Origin: Cognataquiflexum nitidum
Lineage (GTDB): Bacteria > Bacteroidota > Bacteroidia > Cytophagales > Cyclobacteriaceae
Assembly: GCF_022538055.1 (NCBI RefSeq)
Contig: NZ_JAKZAM010000019.1
Location: 32,249 to 96,248 of the forward strand
DNA: 64,000 nucleotides
Direction: 5' to 3'
Positions within the stretch are counted from its first letter, which is position 1. Each line of letters begins with the position of its first letter. Positions 27,504 through 35,516 of the stretch are shown here, in pieces. A program made the translations under genes and the position numbers. A model generated the notes under the pieces. That model worked only from the letters and a program-made list of their open reading frames with translations. It searched no databases and was not told the origin of the DNA.

Positions 27504-27788
27504 GTAGGAAGTTGGGAAGTGGGAAGTTGGGAAGAATAAGACCGATGACCGATGACGGTTGTTTGGGATGAGAGAAAGAATAAAAAGTATTTGATATTTG
27601 AAGGTATTGTTGCAAGAATGGCAAGAAAACAGAAAACCTATCCTTGTGACTTCGACCAGAGGGAAAAGTCTTTTTGAGGTAGGAAGTTGGTGGTATGGAA
27701 GTGGGAAGTTTGGAAGTTGGGAAGAATAAGACCGATGACCGATGCTGTGAATTTTCATCGGTCATCTGTCATCCTTCATCCGTCATTT
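27504..27788. repeat. Dispersed GGAAGTTGGGAAG / GACCGATGACCGATG repeat region
   Basis: Non-coding spacer between convergent genes. A block of GGAAGTTGGGAAG-type sequence followed by AAGAATAAGACCGATGACC occurs twice, at about 27508-27556 and 27680-27743. Related sequence recurs at 43746-43840. The middle part contains GGAAAAGTCTTTTTG, whose reverse complement appears near 44145. Confidence 0.6.
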
Positions 27789-28547
27789 TCACAACTTCCT
27801 CACCCAAATATTCCTGTAGCTAACCAAATCTCCATGATCCTGGAGTTCTAGCGGCATTTCAGTAGCATGGGCTTTGTAATTAGGAATTCCGATGTATTCG
27901 GTTGGGCCTTTTATTTCTACATTATTCTGTACCAAAATCCCGTTGTGAAGCACAGTCACTCGTGCAGGAGATACCAACATGCCATCCGCATTGAACTTTG
28001 GAGCGGTAAAAATCACATCATAACTGTTCCATTCTCCCGGAGCTTTCATCGCATTGACCAAAGGAGGATGTTGCTTGTAGATACTTCCCGCCTGACCGTT
28101 GGAATAGGTTCTGCTTTCATATGAATCCAAAACCTGCAATTCATATAAAGACATCAAGAATATCCCTGAATTTCCTCTTCCCTGTCCTTCGCCTTTGATC
28201 ACTGTGGGAGCAGACCATTCGATATGAAGCTGCATATCCCCAAAACCTTGCTTTGTTTTGATCGCACCGGTTCTTGGTACGACGGTAAATGCGCCGTTTT
28301 CAACTTTCCATTGTGGGGCACTACCATCCTTTGCACTGACAAAGTTGTCAAGGTTTTTTCCATCAAATATGACAATCGCATCGGAAGGGGCTTGTCCCAA
28401 TTGGGCAGCTGCTGTCACTTTTCGGGGAACGGGCTCCCAAAATTCAGTGGCTTCAGGTGGAAGTTTGATGTCTTTTTGTTGGGCAAATAAAGGCGTTGCA
28501 GCCATCAGGGCAATCACAGTCAAAGAGGCTTGAAAATGCTTTTTCAT
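27789..28547 (-). CDS. DUF1080 (3-keto-disaccharide hydrolase-like) secreted protein
   Basis: A 252-residue protein with a cleavable signal peptide (about residues 1-22, ending LFAQQ). A DUF1080 jelly-roll domain follows, with the landmarks IVIFDGKNLDNFV, WKVENGAFTV, FGDMQLHIEWSAP, GNSGIFLM, YELQVLDSY, GEWNSYDVIF and a closing LQDHGDLVSYRNIWV. Some DUF1080 proteins act on 3-keto-glycosides in the periplasm; the activity of this one is unknown. It is a single gene, convergent with the LytTR gene across the repeat spacer. Confidence 0.9.
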   Translation of the reverse strand: MKKHFQASLTVIALMAATPLFAQQKDIKLPPEATEFWEPVPRKVTAAAQLGQAPSDAIVIFDGKNLDNFVSAKDGSAPQWKVENGAFTVVPRTGAIKTKQGFGDMQLHIEWSAPTVIKGEGQGRGNSGIFLMSLYELQVLDSYESRTYSNGQAGSIYKQHPPLVNAMKAPGEWNSYDVIFTAPKFNADGMLVSPARVTVLHNGILVQNNVEIKGPTEYIGIPNYKAHATEMPLELQDHGDLVSYRNIWVRKL

Positions 28548-28719
28548 AGGTTATTTGGTTTAATTGTTGTTTTTGGATTTTATGGATTCAATTTGGAATT
28601 CGATCATTGAATTCTTTGAAGTTCCAAATTAAGTCAATTCGCAAGCTTTCAAAAGCCGTTGATGGATTTTTAGTTTGGCTTGTGCTAGCTTACAGGTAAT
28701 TTCCTCCAAATTTAAACCT

Positions 28720-31257
28720 ATGCAAAAGAAACTACTACTGATAACTTTGCTCTTGCTCCATATATATTCTGCAAAAGCCCAAAAAGAATATTATTTTCCG
28801 GAAGAAACTTTCTCCAATGACATCCCTAGTCCCTACTCTTACTTGGGTTACCACGTTGGGGAATGGCATACCCGATACGACCGTCTTGTGGGATATTTTC
28901 AGTTGTTGGCTGACAAATCGGATATGGCTGAGCTCATTACCATCGGCTATACCAATCAGCTCAGGCCATTGGTTGTCCTTGTGATCAGCAAGAAAGAGAA
29001 TATTTCAAACTTGGAATATATCAGGACTAACCATTTGAAATTGGTAGATCCTACTTTGCCCATGCCTGATGTCAGTGGCATGCCGGCTATCGTCAACCTT
29101 GCTTATAGCGTCCATGGAAACGAACCTTCTGGCGGTGAAGCTTCCATCCTGACAGCTTATTGGCTTTTAGCTTCTCAAAGTGACCTTGCCAAAGAAATCA
29201 GAAACAATGCCGTGGTCATGATCGATCCCGCCATCAATCCCGACGGAAGAGATAGACATACCAATTGGGCAAACATGCACAAAGGAACTCCGCCTGTTGC
29301 AGATCCGTTGGACAGAGAACACAATGAAATATGGCCTTCAGGACGTGTCAATCATTATTGGTTTGACTTGAACAGAGATTGGCTGCCTTTGGCACAAGTG
29401 GAATTACAAAGCAAAATCGCTTGGTATCATACCTGGTATCCAAACGTGGTGGGAGATTTTCACGAAATGGGAACCAATGCCACTTACTTTTTTGAACCTA
29501 CTAAACCATTTGGCAGTGAAAACCCCGTGATTCCAAGAAAAAACTATGAGGAAATCAACAATAAGTTTGCGGCTTACTTTGCAAAGGCTTTGGATGATAT
29601 CGGCAGTTTGTATTGGACCAAAGAAGTTTTTGACAACAGCTATCCGGGATATGGATCGACCTATCCGGATATTCAGGGTGGATTGGGATTGGTTTTTGAG
29701 CAGGCAAGTTCAAGGGGCCATATCCAAAGCTCTCAGCGTGGCGATATTACTTTCCAATTTACGATTCGGAACCAGCTCAAAACTTCCATTGCTACCATGG
29801 AAGCAGGGGTCAAGGAAAGAGAATACATGCACAAATACTTGCGTGAATATTTCCAAACTGCCATCACTGAAGCAGGTAAAGACAAAGCAAAAGGGTATGT
29901 TTTTGGAGATGAAACAGATGAATCTAGAAACAGATTATTCTTAAAGTTATTATTAGATCATAAGATCAAAGTACTTGAAAATGATAAAGATATAATCTCA
30001 GAAGGAAAGTCATTTAAGAAAGGAAAATCCTGGATTGTCCCTTCTTCCCAACCACAATATAGGATGGTCAGGACTATGTTTGAAAAGGTGACGACATTTT
30101 CAGATTCAGTATTTTATGACGCATCTTCTTGGACGATGGCATTGGCATATGGCATGCCTTACGCGACACAAACAATAGTTAGCGGAAAAGAAATCAAGGA
30201 ACTTCCAAGTCAAACCTTGACCTTCCCTGCCGATGGGAAATATGTCGCATATATGGTGGATTGGTCTGATTATTTTGCTCCCAAATTTCTACACCATTTG
30301 CAGTCTGCAGGGGTTCATGTCGAAGTAACAGCACAAACTTTTACTTCAAATACCGATCAAGGCTCAAAAGAATTCCCTGCAGGTTCATTGGTCATTCCAA
30401 CAGCTTTCCAAAAACTTTCTCAGGAAGAATTGAGGAAAGCATTGAAAGAAGCAGCTGTTTTGGCAGGCCAAAATGTATTTGCTAGTACGACAGGATTTAG
30501 CCTGAAAGGGATTGACTTGGGTAGCGGAAGTATTTCAGCCATCCAAAAACCAAAAGTCCTTATGCTTGTCGGTCAGGGAACATCCCAATATGAGGCAGGG
30601 GAAATATGGCACCTGATGGATACCAAAGTTGGAATGCCAATGACAAAAGTGGATTTGAGTATGTTTGGCAGGGTCAATCTGTTTGACTACACCACTTTGA
30701 TCTTGACGTCAGGAAATTATTCTAGCATATCCCCTTCTCAGATTGCCCATTTGAAAGATTGGCTTTCAAGAGGAGGAACCATCATTTCTATGCGGAGTGC
30801 AAGTCAATGGCTTCAAAGTCAGGGAATTGTTCAGGAAGAATTTGTTACAGCCGAAGAAGCAAAAGGACCTGAATCCGTTCCATTTGCAGACTCGAGGAAC
30901 TTATCCGGAGCACAGGAAATCGGTGGAAGCATTTATTTGGGAAAATTGGATACTACCCATCCTTTGGGTTTTGGGTACAAAAACTCAGAAATTCCTGTTT
31001 ATAGAAATACAACCCTTTTCTTCAAACCATCCAAAAACAAGTCCCAAACACCGGTTAGGTATTCTGCAAATCCTTTGCTCGGAGGATATGTCTCTCCGGC
31101 AAACCTTGAAAAAATCAAGCAAAGTTCTAGTGTTTTGGTTTCGAAAGTCAGTCAGGGAAGGGTAATTCACTTTATCGACAACCCGAATTTCCGCGGCACA
31201 TGGTTTGGAACAAACAAGCTGTTCTTCAATGCCATCTTCTTTGGCAATAAAATGTAA
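28720..31257 (+). CDS. Secreted M14 metallopeptidase with C-terminal GATase-like domain
   Basis: An 845-residue exported zinc carboxypeptidase-like protein. The ATG at 28720 begins a clear signal peptide (MQKKLLLITLLLLHIYSAKAQ) and is preferred to the upstream ATG at 28675. Zinc ligands are His132 and Glu135 in SVHGNEPSG and His248 in GDFHEMGTN; INPDGRDRHTNW lies between them and GLVFEQASS holds the likely general base. Residues about 615-720, with PKVLMLVGQGTSQYEAGE and LSRGGTIISM, look like a class I glutamine-amidotransferase-type domain. This M14 subgroup with a long C-terminal part is common in Bacteroidota. Substrate unknown. Confidence 0.88.
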   Translation: MQKKLLLITLLLLHIYSAKAQKEYYFPEETFSNDIPSPYSYLGYHVGEWHTRYDRLVGYFQLLADKSDMAELITIGYTNQLRPLVVLVISKKENISNLEYIRTNHLKLVDPTLPMPDVSGMPAIVNLAYSVHGNEPSGGEASILTAYWLLASQSDLAKEIRNNAVVMIDPAINPDGRDRHTNWANMHKGTPPVADPLDREHNEIWPSGRVNHYWFDLNRDWLPLAQVELQSKIAWYHTWYPNVVGDFHEMGTNATYFFEPTKPFGSENPVIPRKNYEEINNKFAAYFAKALDDIGSLYWTKEVFDNSYPGYGSTYPDIQGGLGLVFEQASSRGHIQSSQRGDITFQFTIRNQLKTSIATMEAGVKEREYMHKYLREYFQTAITEAGKDKAKGYVFGDETDESRNRLFLKLLLDHKIKVLENDKDIISEGKSFKKGKSWIVPSSQPQYRMVRTMFEKVTTFSDSVFYDASSWTMALAYGMPYATQTIVSGKEIKELPSQTLTFPADGKYVAYMVDWSDYFAPKFLHHLQSAGVHVEVTAQTFTSNTDQGSKEFPAGSLVIPTAFQKLSQEELRKALKEAAVLAGQNVFASTTGFSLKGIDLGSGSISAIQKPKVLMLVGQGTSQYEAGEIWHLMDTKVGMPMTKVDLSMFGRVNLFDYTTLILTSGNYSSISPSQIAHLKDWLSRGGTIISMRSASQWLQSQGIVQEEFVTAEEAKGPESVPFADSRNLSGAQEIGGSIYLGKLDTTHPLGFGYKNSEIPVYRNTTLFFKPSKNKSQTPVRYSANPLLGGYVSPANLEKIKQSSSVLVSKVSQGRVIHFIDNPNFRGTWFGTNKLFFNAIFFGNKM

Positions 31258-31264
31258 TTTTTTA

Positions 31265-31357
31265 GAACCACAAAAGGAACAAAGAAAAATATAAGTAAGC
31301 TATTCATCGTCAATTAGCGATCTTATTCCTGTTCTCTTTTGTTGTCTTTTGTGGTTC
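31265..31357. repeat. Imperfect long inverted repeat
   Basis: GAACCACAAAA at 31265-31275 is matched perfectly by TTTTGTGGTTC at 31347-31357, and the pairing continues imperfectly inward (GGAACAAAG against CTTTTGTTGTC). It lies between the M14 and radical SAM genes and could be a terminator or a dispersed palindromic element. Confidence 0.6.
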
Positions 31358-31367
31358 ATAAATTTTT

Positions 31368-33620
31368 ATGACTAATTCCCATATTTTATCGAAATTTGGG
31401 ACAAAATTATTTGCTGTGTCAAAATCAATTCTGCTTCTTACGCCTCCTTTTACCCAACTCAATACCCCTTACCCAGCGACGGCTTATATCAAAGGGTATC
31501 TGAATACAAAAGGAAAAAAGTCTTTTCAAAGTGATTTAGGCATCAAGGTAATTTTGAGGATTTTTTCAAAAGAAGGTTTAACCAAAGTATTTCAATCTAT
31601 TGAAAATAAGGATATTAAAATTTTTTCAAACAATGTACAAAGGATAGTCAAATTACAGAAAGACTACCTTCATACCATAGATCCTGTCATCCGATTCCTG
31701 CAGTTTGACAATCCTACCTTGGCATACAATATCTGTGATGGTGACTTCTTGCCACAGGCTTCCCGTTTTGACCAATTGGATGATTTGGATTGGGCATTTG
31801 GAACCATGGGCATCCAAGACAAAGCAAGGCATTTCGCGACTTTGTACCTGGAAGATATCGCAGATTTGATCAGCGAAGCCTTAGATCCACACTTTGGTTT
31901 CAGTCGGTATGCAGAGCGATTGGGAAGGTCGGCGACTTCATTTGATGATTTGAATGAGGCCTTGGAAGATCCCGAATCTTTTACCGATCAGTTTTTACTG
32001 GAGGAATTGGAAAAACTGATCCAAGAAACCGATCCTTATTTCGTATGTCTTTCGGTACCTTTCCCAGGCAATCTTTACGGAGCCCTGCGTTGCGGAAAAT
32101 ATATTAAGACCCATTTTCCACACATCAAAGTCGCTATGGGAGGCGGTTATCCAAATACTGAACTCCGGTCAATCAATGAGCCTCGGGTATTTAACTTTTT
32201 GGACTTCATCACTTTAGATGATGGAGAAAGGCCGCTGACTTGCCTGTTGGAGCATTTGGATGGTGAAAGAGGGCTTGAACAACTCAAAAGAACCTTTGCC
32301 TTGATCGATGGAAAAGTCACCTACCTCAATGGCGCAAAAAACACCGATATCCCCTTTAGCCAAACAGGCACGCCTGATTACTCGGGTTTACCTCTGAATA
32401 AATACCTCTCGGTCATAGAGATTGCCAATCCGATGCACCGACTTTGGTCGGATGGTCGTTGGAACAAGCTGACGATGGCACATGGCTGCTATTGGAAGAA
32501 ATGCTCCTTCTGTGATGTGACCTTGGATTATATCAAAAATTACGAGCCAATTAGTGCCAACATCATCTGTGACCGGATTGAGGAATTGATTGCACAGACA
32601 GGAGAAACGGGCTTTCACTTTGTGGATGAAGCGGCTCCTCCCGCCCTGATGCGGGAATTGGCCATCGAAATCCTGAAGAGAAATCTCAAAATCACTTGGT
32701 GGACCAATATCCGCTTTGAAGAAAGATTTACTTACGACCTTTGCCGATTACTGAAAGCCTCGGGCTGTATTGCTGTTTCCGGAGGTTTGGAAGTGGCATC
32801 AGACAGGTTGCTGCAGATGATGCAAAAAGGCGTGACAGTATCCCAAGTGGCCCGTGTGGCTAGGAATTTCACAGAATCAGGCGTGATGGTTCATGCTTAC
32901 CTGATGTACGGTTTCCCGACGCAAACTGCCCAAGAAACCATTGACAGCCTAGAGATGGTCAGGCAACTCTTCATGAACAATATCCTGCAATCAGGATTTT
33001 GGCATTTGTTTGCGATGACTTCCCATGCGCCGATTGGGATTGACCCAGGTGCATTTAAAATAGTCCGTACCGGACCTGAAAAAGGACTTTTTGCGGATAA
33101 CGACCTGAGTCATGAGGATCCCAATGGTGCTGATCATGAATTATTCAGTGAAGGCCTAAAAAAAGCCCTTTTCAATTACATGCATGGGATCTGTTTTGAG
33201 TTTCCTTTGCAGGAATGGTTTGATTTCAAAATCCCAAAACCATCCGTCTCTCCAAATTTTATCTACAATGCCATTCAGATCGAAACGGGAAATGTCCTGA
33301 AACCCAATGCCAAAGTGATTTGGCTGGGAAATGAACCCGAACTGGAAAGAACTGCTTTTGTGAAGAAAGGCAAAAAAACAGAATTGTGGCCTTTGGTGAT
33401 TGAAAACAAAAATGGAACCGATGAAATTTTGGTAAGGCAGGAAGAAGGAGAATGGCTGGAAACAATCCTTCGGGATATTACACCCAAACTTGGGAAAAAA
33501 GAAATGACCTTTGCGGAGTTTGAAGAGAAATATGTAGCTACAAATTTGGGAGATTTTGACCGCTTTTTAGGTTCCAAGGTCTGGAGGTCGCTCTTGGAGT
33601 ATGGAATGGTGTTGGTTTGA
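31368..33620 (+). CDS. Cobalamin-type radical SAM protein with CX4CX2C motif
   Basis: A 750-residue protein. The N-terminal part (about residues 210-300) resembles a B12-binding Rossmann domain, with CLSVPFPGNLYGALR, VAMGGGYPN and FITLDDGERPL. The radical SAM barrel follows. Its cluster Cys residues are Cys374, Cys379 and Cys382 in HGCYWKKCSFCD, spaced CX4CX2C instead of CX3CX2C. FVDEAAPP, WWTNIRFEERF, VSGGLEVASDRLL and YLMYGFPTQ fit the following strands. No DxHxxG cobalamin-ligand motif was seen. The C-terminal 150 residues form an extra domain. It has no precursor-peptide gene or partner nearby. Reaction unknown. Confidence 0.85.
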   Translation: MTNSHILSKFGTKLFAVSKSILLLTPPFTQLNTPYPATAYIKGYLNTKGKKSFQSDLGIKVILRIFSKEGLTKVFQSIENKDIKIFSNNVQRIVKLQKDYLHTIDPVIRFLQFDNPTLAYNICDGDFLPQASRFDQLDDLDWAFGTMGIQDKARHFATLYLEDIADLISEALDPHFGFSRYAERLGRSATSFDDLNEALEDPESFTDQFLLEELEKLIQETDPYFVCLSVPFPGNLYGALRCGKYIKTHFPHIKVAMGGGYPNTELRSINEPRVFNFLDFITLDDGERPLTCLLEHLDGERGLEQLKRTFALIDGKVTYLNGAKNTDIPFSQTGTPDYSGLPLNKYLSVIEIANPMHRLWSDGRWNKLTMAHGCYWKKCSFCDVTLDYIKNYEPISANIICDRIEELIAQTGETGFHFVDEAAPPALMRELAIEILKRNLKITWWTNIRFEERFTYDLCRLLKASGCIAVSGGLEVASDRLLQMMQKGVTVSQVARVARNFTESGVMVHAYLMYGFPTQTAQETIDSLEMVRQLFMNNILQSGFWHLFAMTSHAPIGIDPGAFKIVRTGPEKGLFADNDLSHEDPNGADHELFSEGLKKALFNYMHGICFEFPLQEWFDFKIPKPSVSPNFIYNAIQIETGNVLKPNAKVIWLGNEPELERTAFVKKGKKTELWPLVIENKNGTDEILVRQEEGEWLETILRDITPKLGKKEMTFAEFEEKYVATNLGDFDRFLGSKVWRSLLEYGMVLV

Positions 33621-33656
33621 TATTATCCCCATGTCAATCAAGGTAGAATTAAAAAG

Positions 33657-33684
33657 AAAAACCCGGCCTAAAAGACCGGGTTTT
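33657..33684 (+). terminator. Rho-independent terminator
   Basis: AAAACCCGG / CCGGGTTTT hairpin with a 10-base unpaired centre and T-rich end, about 37 bases after the radical SAM stop. Confidence 0.7.
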
Positions 33685-33773
33685 CATTCACTTTAACCAC
33701 TAACAACCATAAAACAAATTCTTCATGCATACTCTCATATGCAATCCGAAGGATGAAAAACATCAATTTGTTG

Positions 33774-33845
33774 TAGTCGATACGGGAATCGAACCCGTGT
33801 TTTATCCGTGAAAGGGATACGTCCTAACCCCTAGACGAATCGACC
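33774..33845 (-). tRNA. tRNA-Glu (anticodon UUC), copy 2
   Basis: A 72-base cloverleaf on the minus strand: acceptor stem GGTCGAT / ATCGACT, anticodon arm TATCC-CTTTCAC-GGATA with anticodon TTC, and T arm CGGGT-TCGAATC-CCG. CCA is not encoded. It is identical over its full length to the copy at 33888-33959. Confidence 0.96.
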
Positions 33846-33859
33846 ATGCGGTCAAAAAG

Positions 33860-33885
33860 AAAACACTGGATTTTTCCAGTGTTTT
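33860..33885. terminator. Hairpin between the two tRNA-Glu genes
   Basis: AAAACACTGGA / TCCAGTGTTTT, a perfect 11-base stem with a TTTT loop. On the minus strand it follows the first tRNA-Glu and could end or process that transcript before the second. Confidence 0.65.
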
Positions 33886-33887
33886 TG

Positions 33888-33959
33888 TAGTCGATACGGG
33901 AATCGAACCCGTGTTTTATCCGTGAAAGGGATACGTCCTAACCCCTAGACGAATCGACC
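33888..33959 (-). tRNA. tRNA-Glu (anticodon UUC), copy 1
   Basis: Identical in all 72 positions to the copy at 33774-33845 and upstream of it in the direction of transcription; anticodon TTC within loop CTTTCAC. CCA is not encoded. Confidence 0.96.
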
Positions 33960-34115
33960 ATTTTTGTGGGTTTTGACCTCTTTTTTGAAAGGTGTTGCAA
34001 ATATAGCGGGTTTAAATAAGAATGCAAAACAAGACAAAAAAATATTTGGTTTTGGTAGTCAAAACATTGATAACTAACCGAAAAAAAATATTGGAAGCCT
34101 TTCCCCGCAAATCCT

Positions 34116-34123
34116 TACTTTCG
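34116..34123 (+). promoter_or_regulatory. -7 element before the gapA gene
   Basis: TACTTTCG matches TAnnTTTG at seven of eight positions. TTG at 34091-34093 could serve as the -33 element with a 22-base spacer. The predicted transcript start lies about 20-25 bases before the ATG. Confidence 0.35.
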
Positions 34124-34152
34124 CCTTTCAATAATATCCCAATTAAGCTAAC

Positions 34153-35148
34153 ATGAAAAAAACGAGAGTGGCCATCAATGGTTTTGGCCGTATAGGGAGG
34201 TTGACTTTCAAGCTTTTACTTGAAAAGGAAGACATCGAGCTCATCGCTGTCAATGACCTTACGGACCCTGTTACGCTTGCCCACCTGCTTCAATATGATT
34301 CTGTTCACGGAAAATACCCTTTTGCTGTCAAAGCAGTAGATGGCGATATTATGGTGAAGGGAAAAACTATCAGGATATTTGCTGAAAAAAATCCGGAAAA
34401 TATTCCATGGGGAGACCTTGATATCGATATCGTTTTGGAATCTACAGGTAAGTTCACTGAAAAATCACTTGCCGATGGCCATCTCAAAGCTGGGGCAAAA
34501 AAAGTAATCATTACCGCACCCTCTTCCTCCAAGGATGTACCGACAATTGTTCTTGGGGTCAATGACCATATTTTAACGGGTGAGGAAAGCATTATTTCTA
34601 ATGCCTCTTGCACTACCAATTGCCTTGCTCCTATGGTCAAGGTGTTGGAAGATAACTTTGGTATTGAGAAGGGGTTTGTTTCCACCGTGCATTCTTATAC
34701 CAATGACCAAAACCTTCATGATGCCCCACACAGGGATTTGAGAAGGGCACGGGCTGCAGCTTATTCCATCATTCCAACTACAACCAACGCAGCCAAGGCC
34801 ATGGAGATTGTATTGCCTGAATTGAAAGGGAAAATTGATGCTTCTGCGATGCGGGTACCCGTTCCGGATGGTTCATTGACGGATTTGGTAGTGCTGTTAC
34901 GAAAAGAAACGACAAGGGAAGAATTGAACAATGTATTCAAAAGAGAATCTGAAGGAACTATGAAAGGAATAATTGAGTATGAAGTAGCTCCAATAGTTTC
35001 TATAGATATCATAGGAAATCCCCATTCATGCATATTTGATTCTGCATTGACTTCGGCCAAAGGAAATCTTGTAAAAATTGTAGGATGGTATGACAATGAA
35101 TCCGGTTATTCCAACCGATTGGTTGATCTAGTCCAAAAAATCAGATAG
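34153..35148 (+). CDS. gapA: Glyceraldehyde-3-phosphate dehydrogenase, type I
   Basis: A 331-residue glycolytic enzyme that converts glyceraldehyde 3-phosphate, phosphate and NAD+ to 1,3-bisphosphoglycerate. The NAD-binding start is INGFGRIGR. The active-site Cys153 lies in SNASCTTNCLAP, and HSYTNDQNLHDAPHRDLRRAR carries the catalytic His and the phosphate-site residues. WYDNESGYSNR closes the domain. All expected residues are present. It is a single gene with its own promoter, convergent with the Hpt gene. Confidence 0.97.
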   Translation: MKKTRVAINGFGRIGRLTFKLLLEKEDIELIAVNDLTDPVTLAHLLQYDSVHGKYPFAVKAVDGDIMVKGKTIRIFAEKNPENIPWGDLDIDIVLESTGKFTEKSLADGHLKAGAKKVIITAPSSSKDVPTIVLGVNDHILTGEESIISNASCTTNCLAPMVKVLEDNFGIEKGFVSTVHSYTNDQNLHDAPHRDLRRARAAAYSIIPTTTNAAKAMEIVLPELKGKIDASAMRVPVPDGSLTDLVVLLRKETTREELNNVFKRESEGTMKGIIEYEVAPIVSIDIIGNPHSCIFDSALTSAKGNLVKIVGWYDNESGYSNRLVDLVQKIR

Positions 35149-35153
35149 AGATT

Positions 35154-35516
35154 TTAGCTTTCTTCCACATCCAAGTGTTGCCCAACCTGATCAATGGCAT
35201 CTTGCACGGCATCGAGAAAGTGCTCAAGGTGGGTGATAAAATCCTCATTGAATCCCTTTTCAGAAAGAATATCTTTTCCTTCTTGAATCACATCACTCAA
35301 AATATTGATTTCAAACAATGCAAGAGCAGGTTTTACCTTATGCCGGATCTGAGAGATAATCTCTAGGTCTTGCAATTCAGAGCCTTCAAGGTATTTTTCC
35401 TTTAACTCTGAAAGTGATTTATATAAAGCGCTTACCAGTTCTGCTCTAAATTCAGCATCACCTTCAGCCATTTCTTCTATTCTGTCAAAATTGACAGGCA
35501 GTTGGTTTTCGAGCAT
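35154..35516 (-). CDS. Hpt-domain phosphotransfer protein
   Basis: A 120-residue all-helical protein with one Hpt domain. The phosphoacceptor is His59 in QIRHKVKPAL, matching the usual HxLKG pattern with Val-Lys-Pro in place of Leu-Lys-Gly. It would carry phosphate between a hybrid kinase and a response regulator. No kinase or receiver gene is next to it. It overlaps the upstream flavoprotein gene in a TAATG junction, so it is translated by coupling with a gene unrelated in function. Confidence 0.85.
   Translation of the reverse strand: MLENQLPVNFDRIEEMAEGDAEFRAELVSALYKSLSELKEKYLEGSELQDLEIISQIRHKVKPALALFEINILSDVIQEGKDILSEKGFNEDFITHLEHFLDAVQDAIDQVGQHLDVEES

Noticed and set aside
31368..33620. 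RiPP biosynthesis cluster around the radical SAM gene
   Set aside because: No precursor peptide frame, leader-binding domain or exporter next to it; the gene stands alone between a peptidase and tRNA genes.
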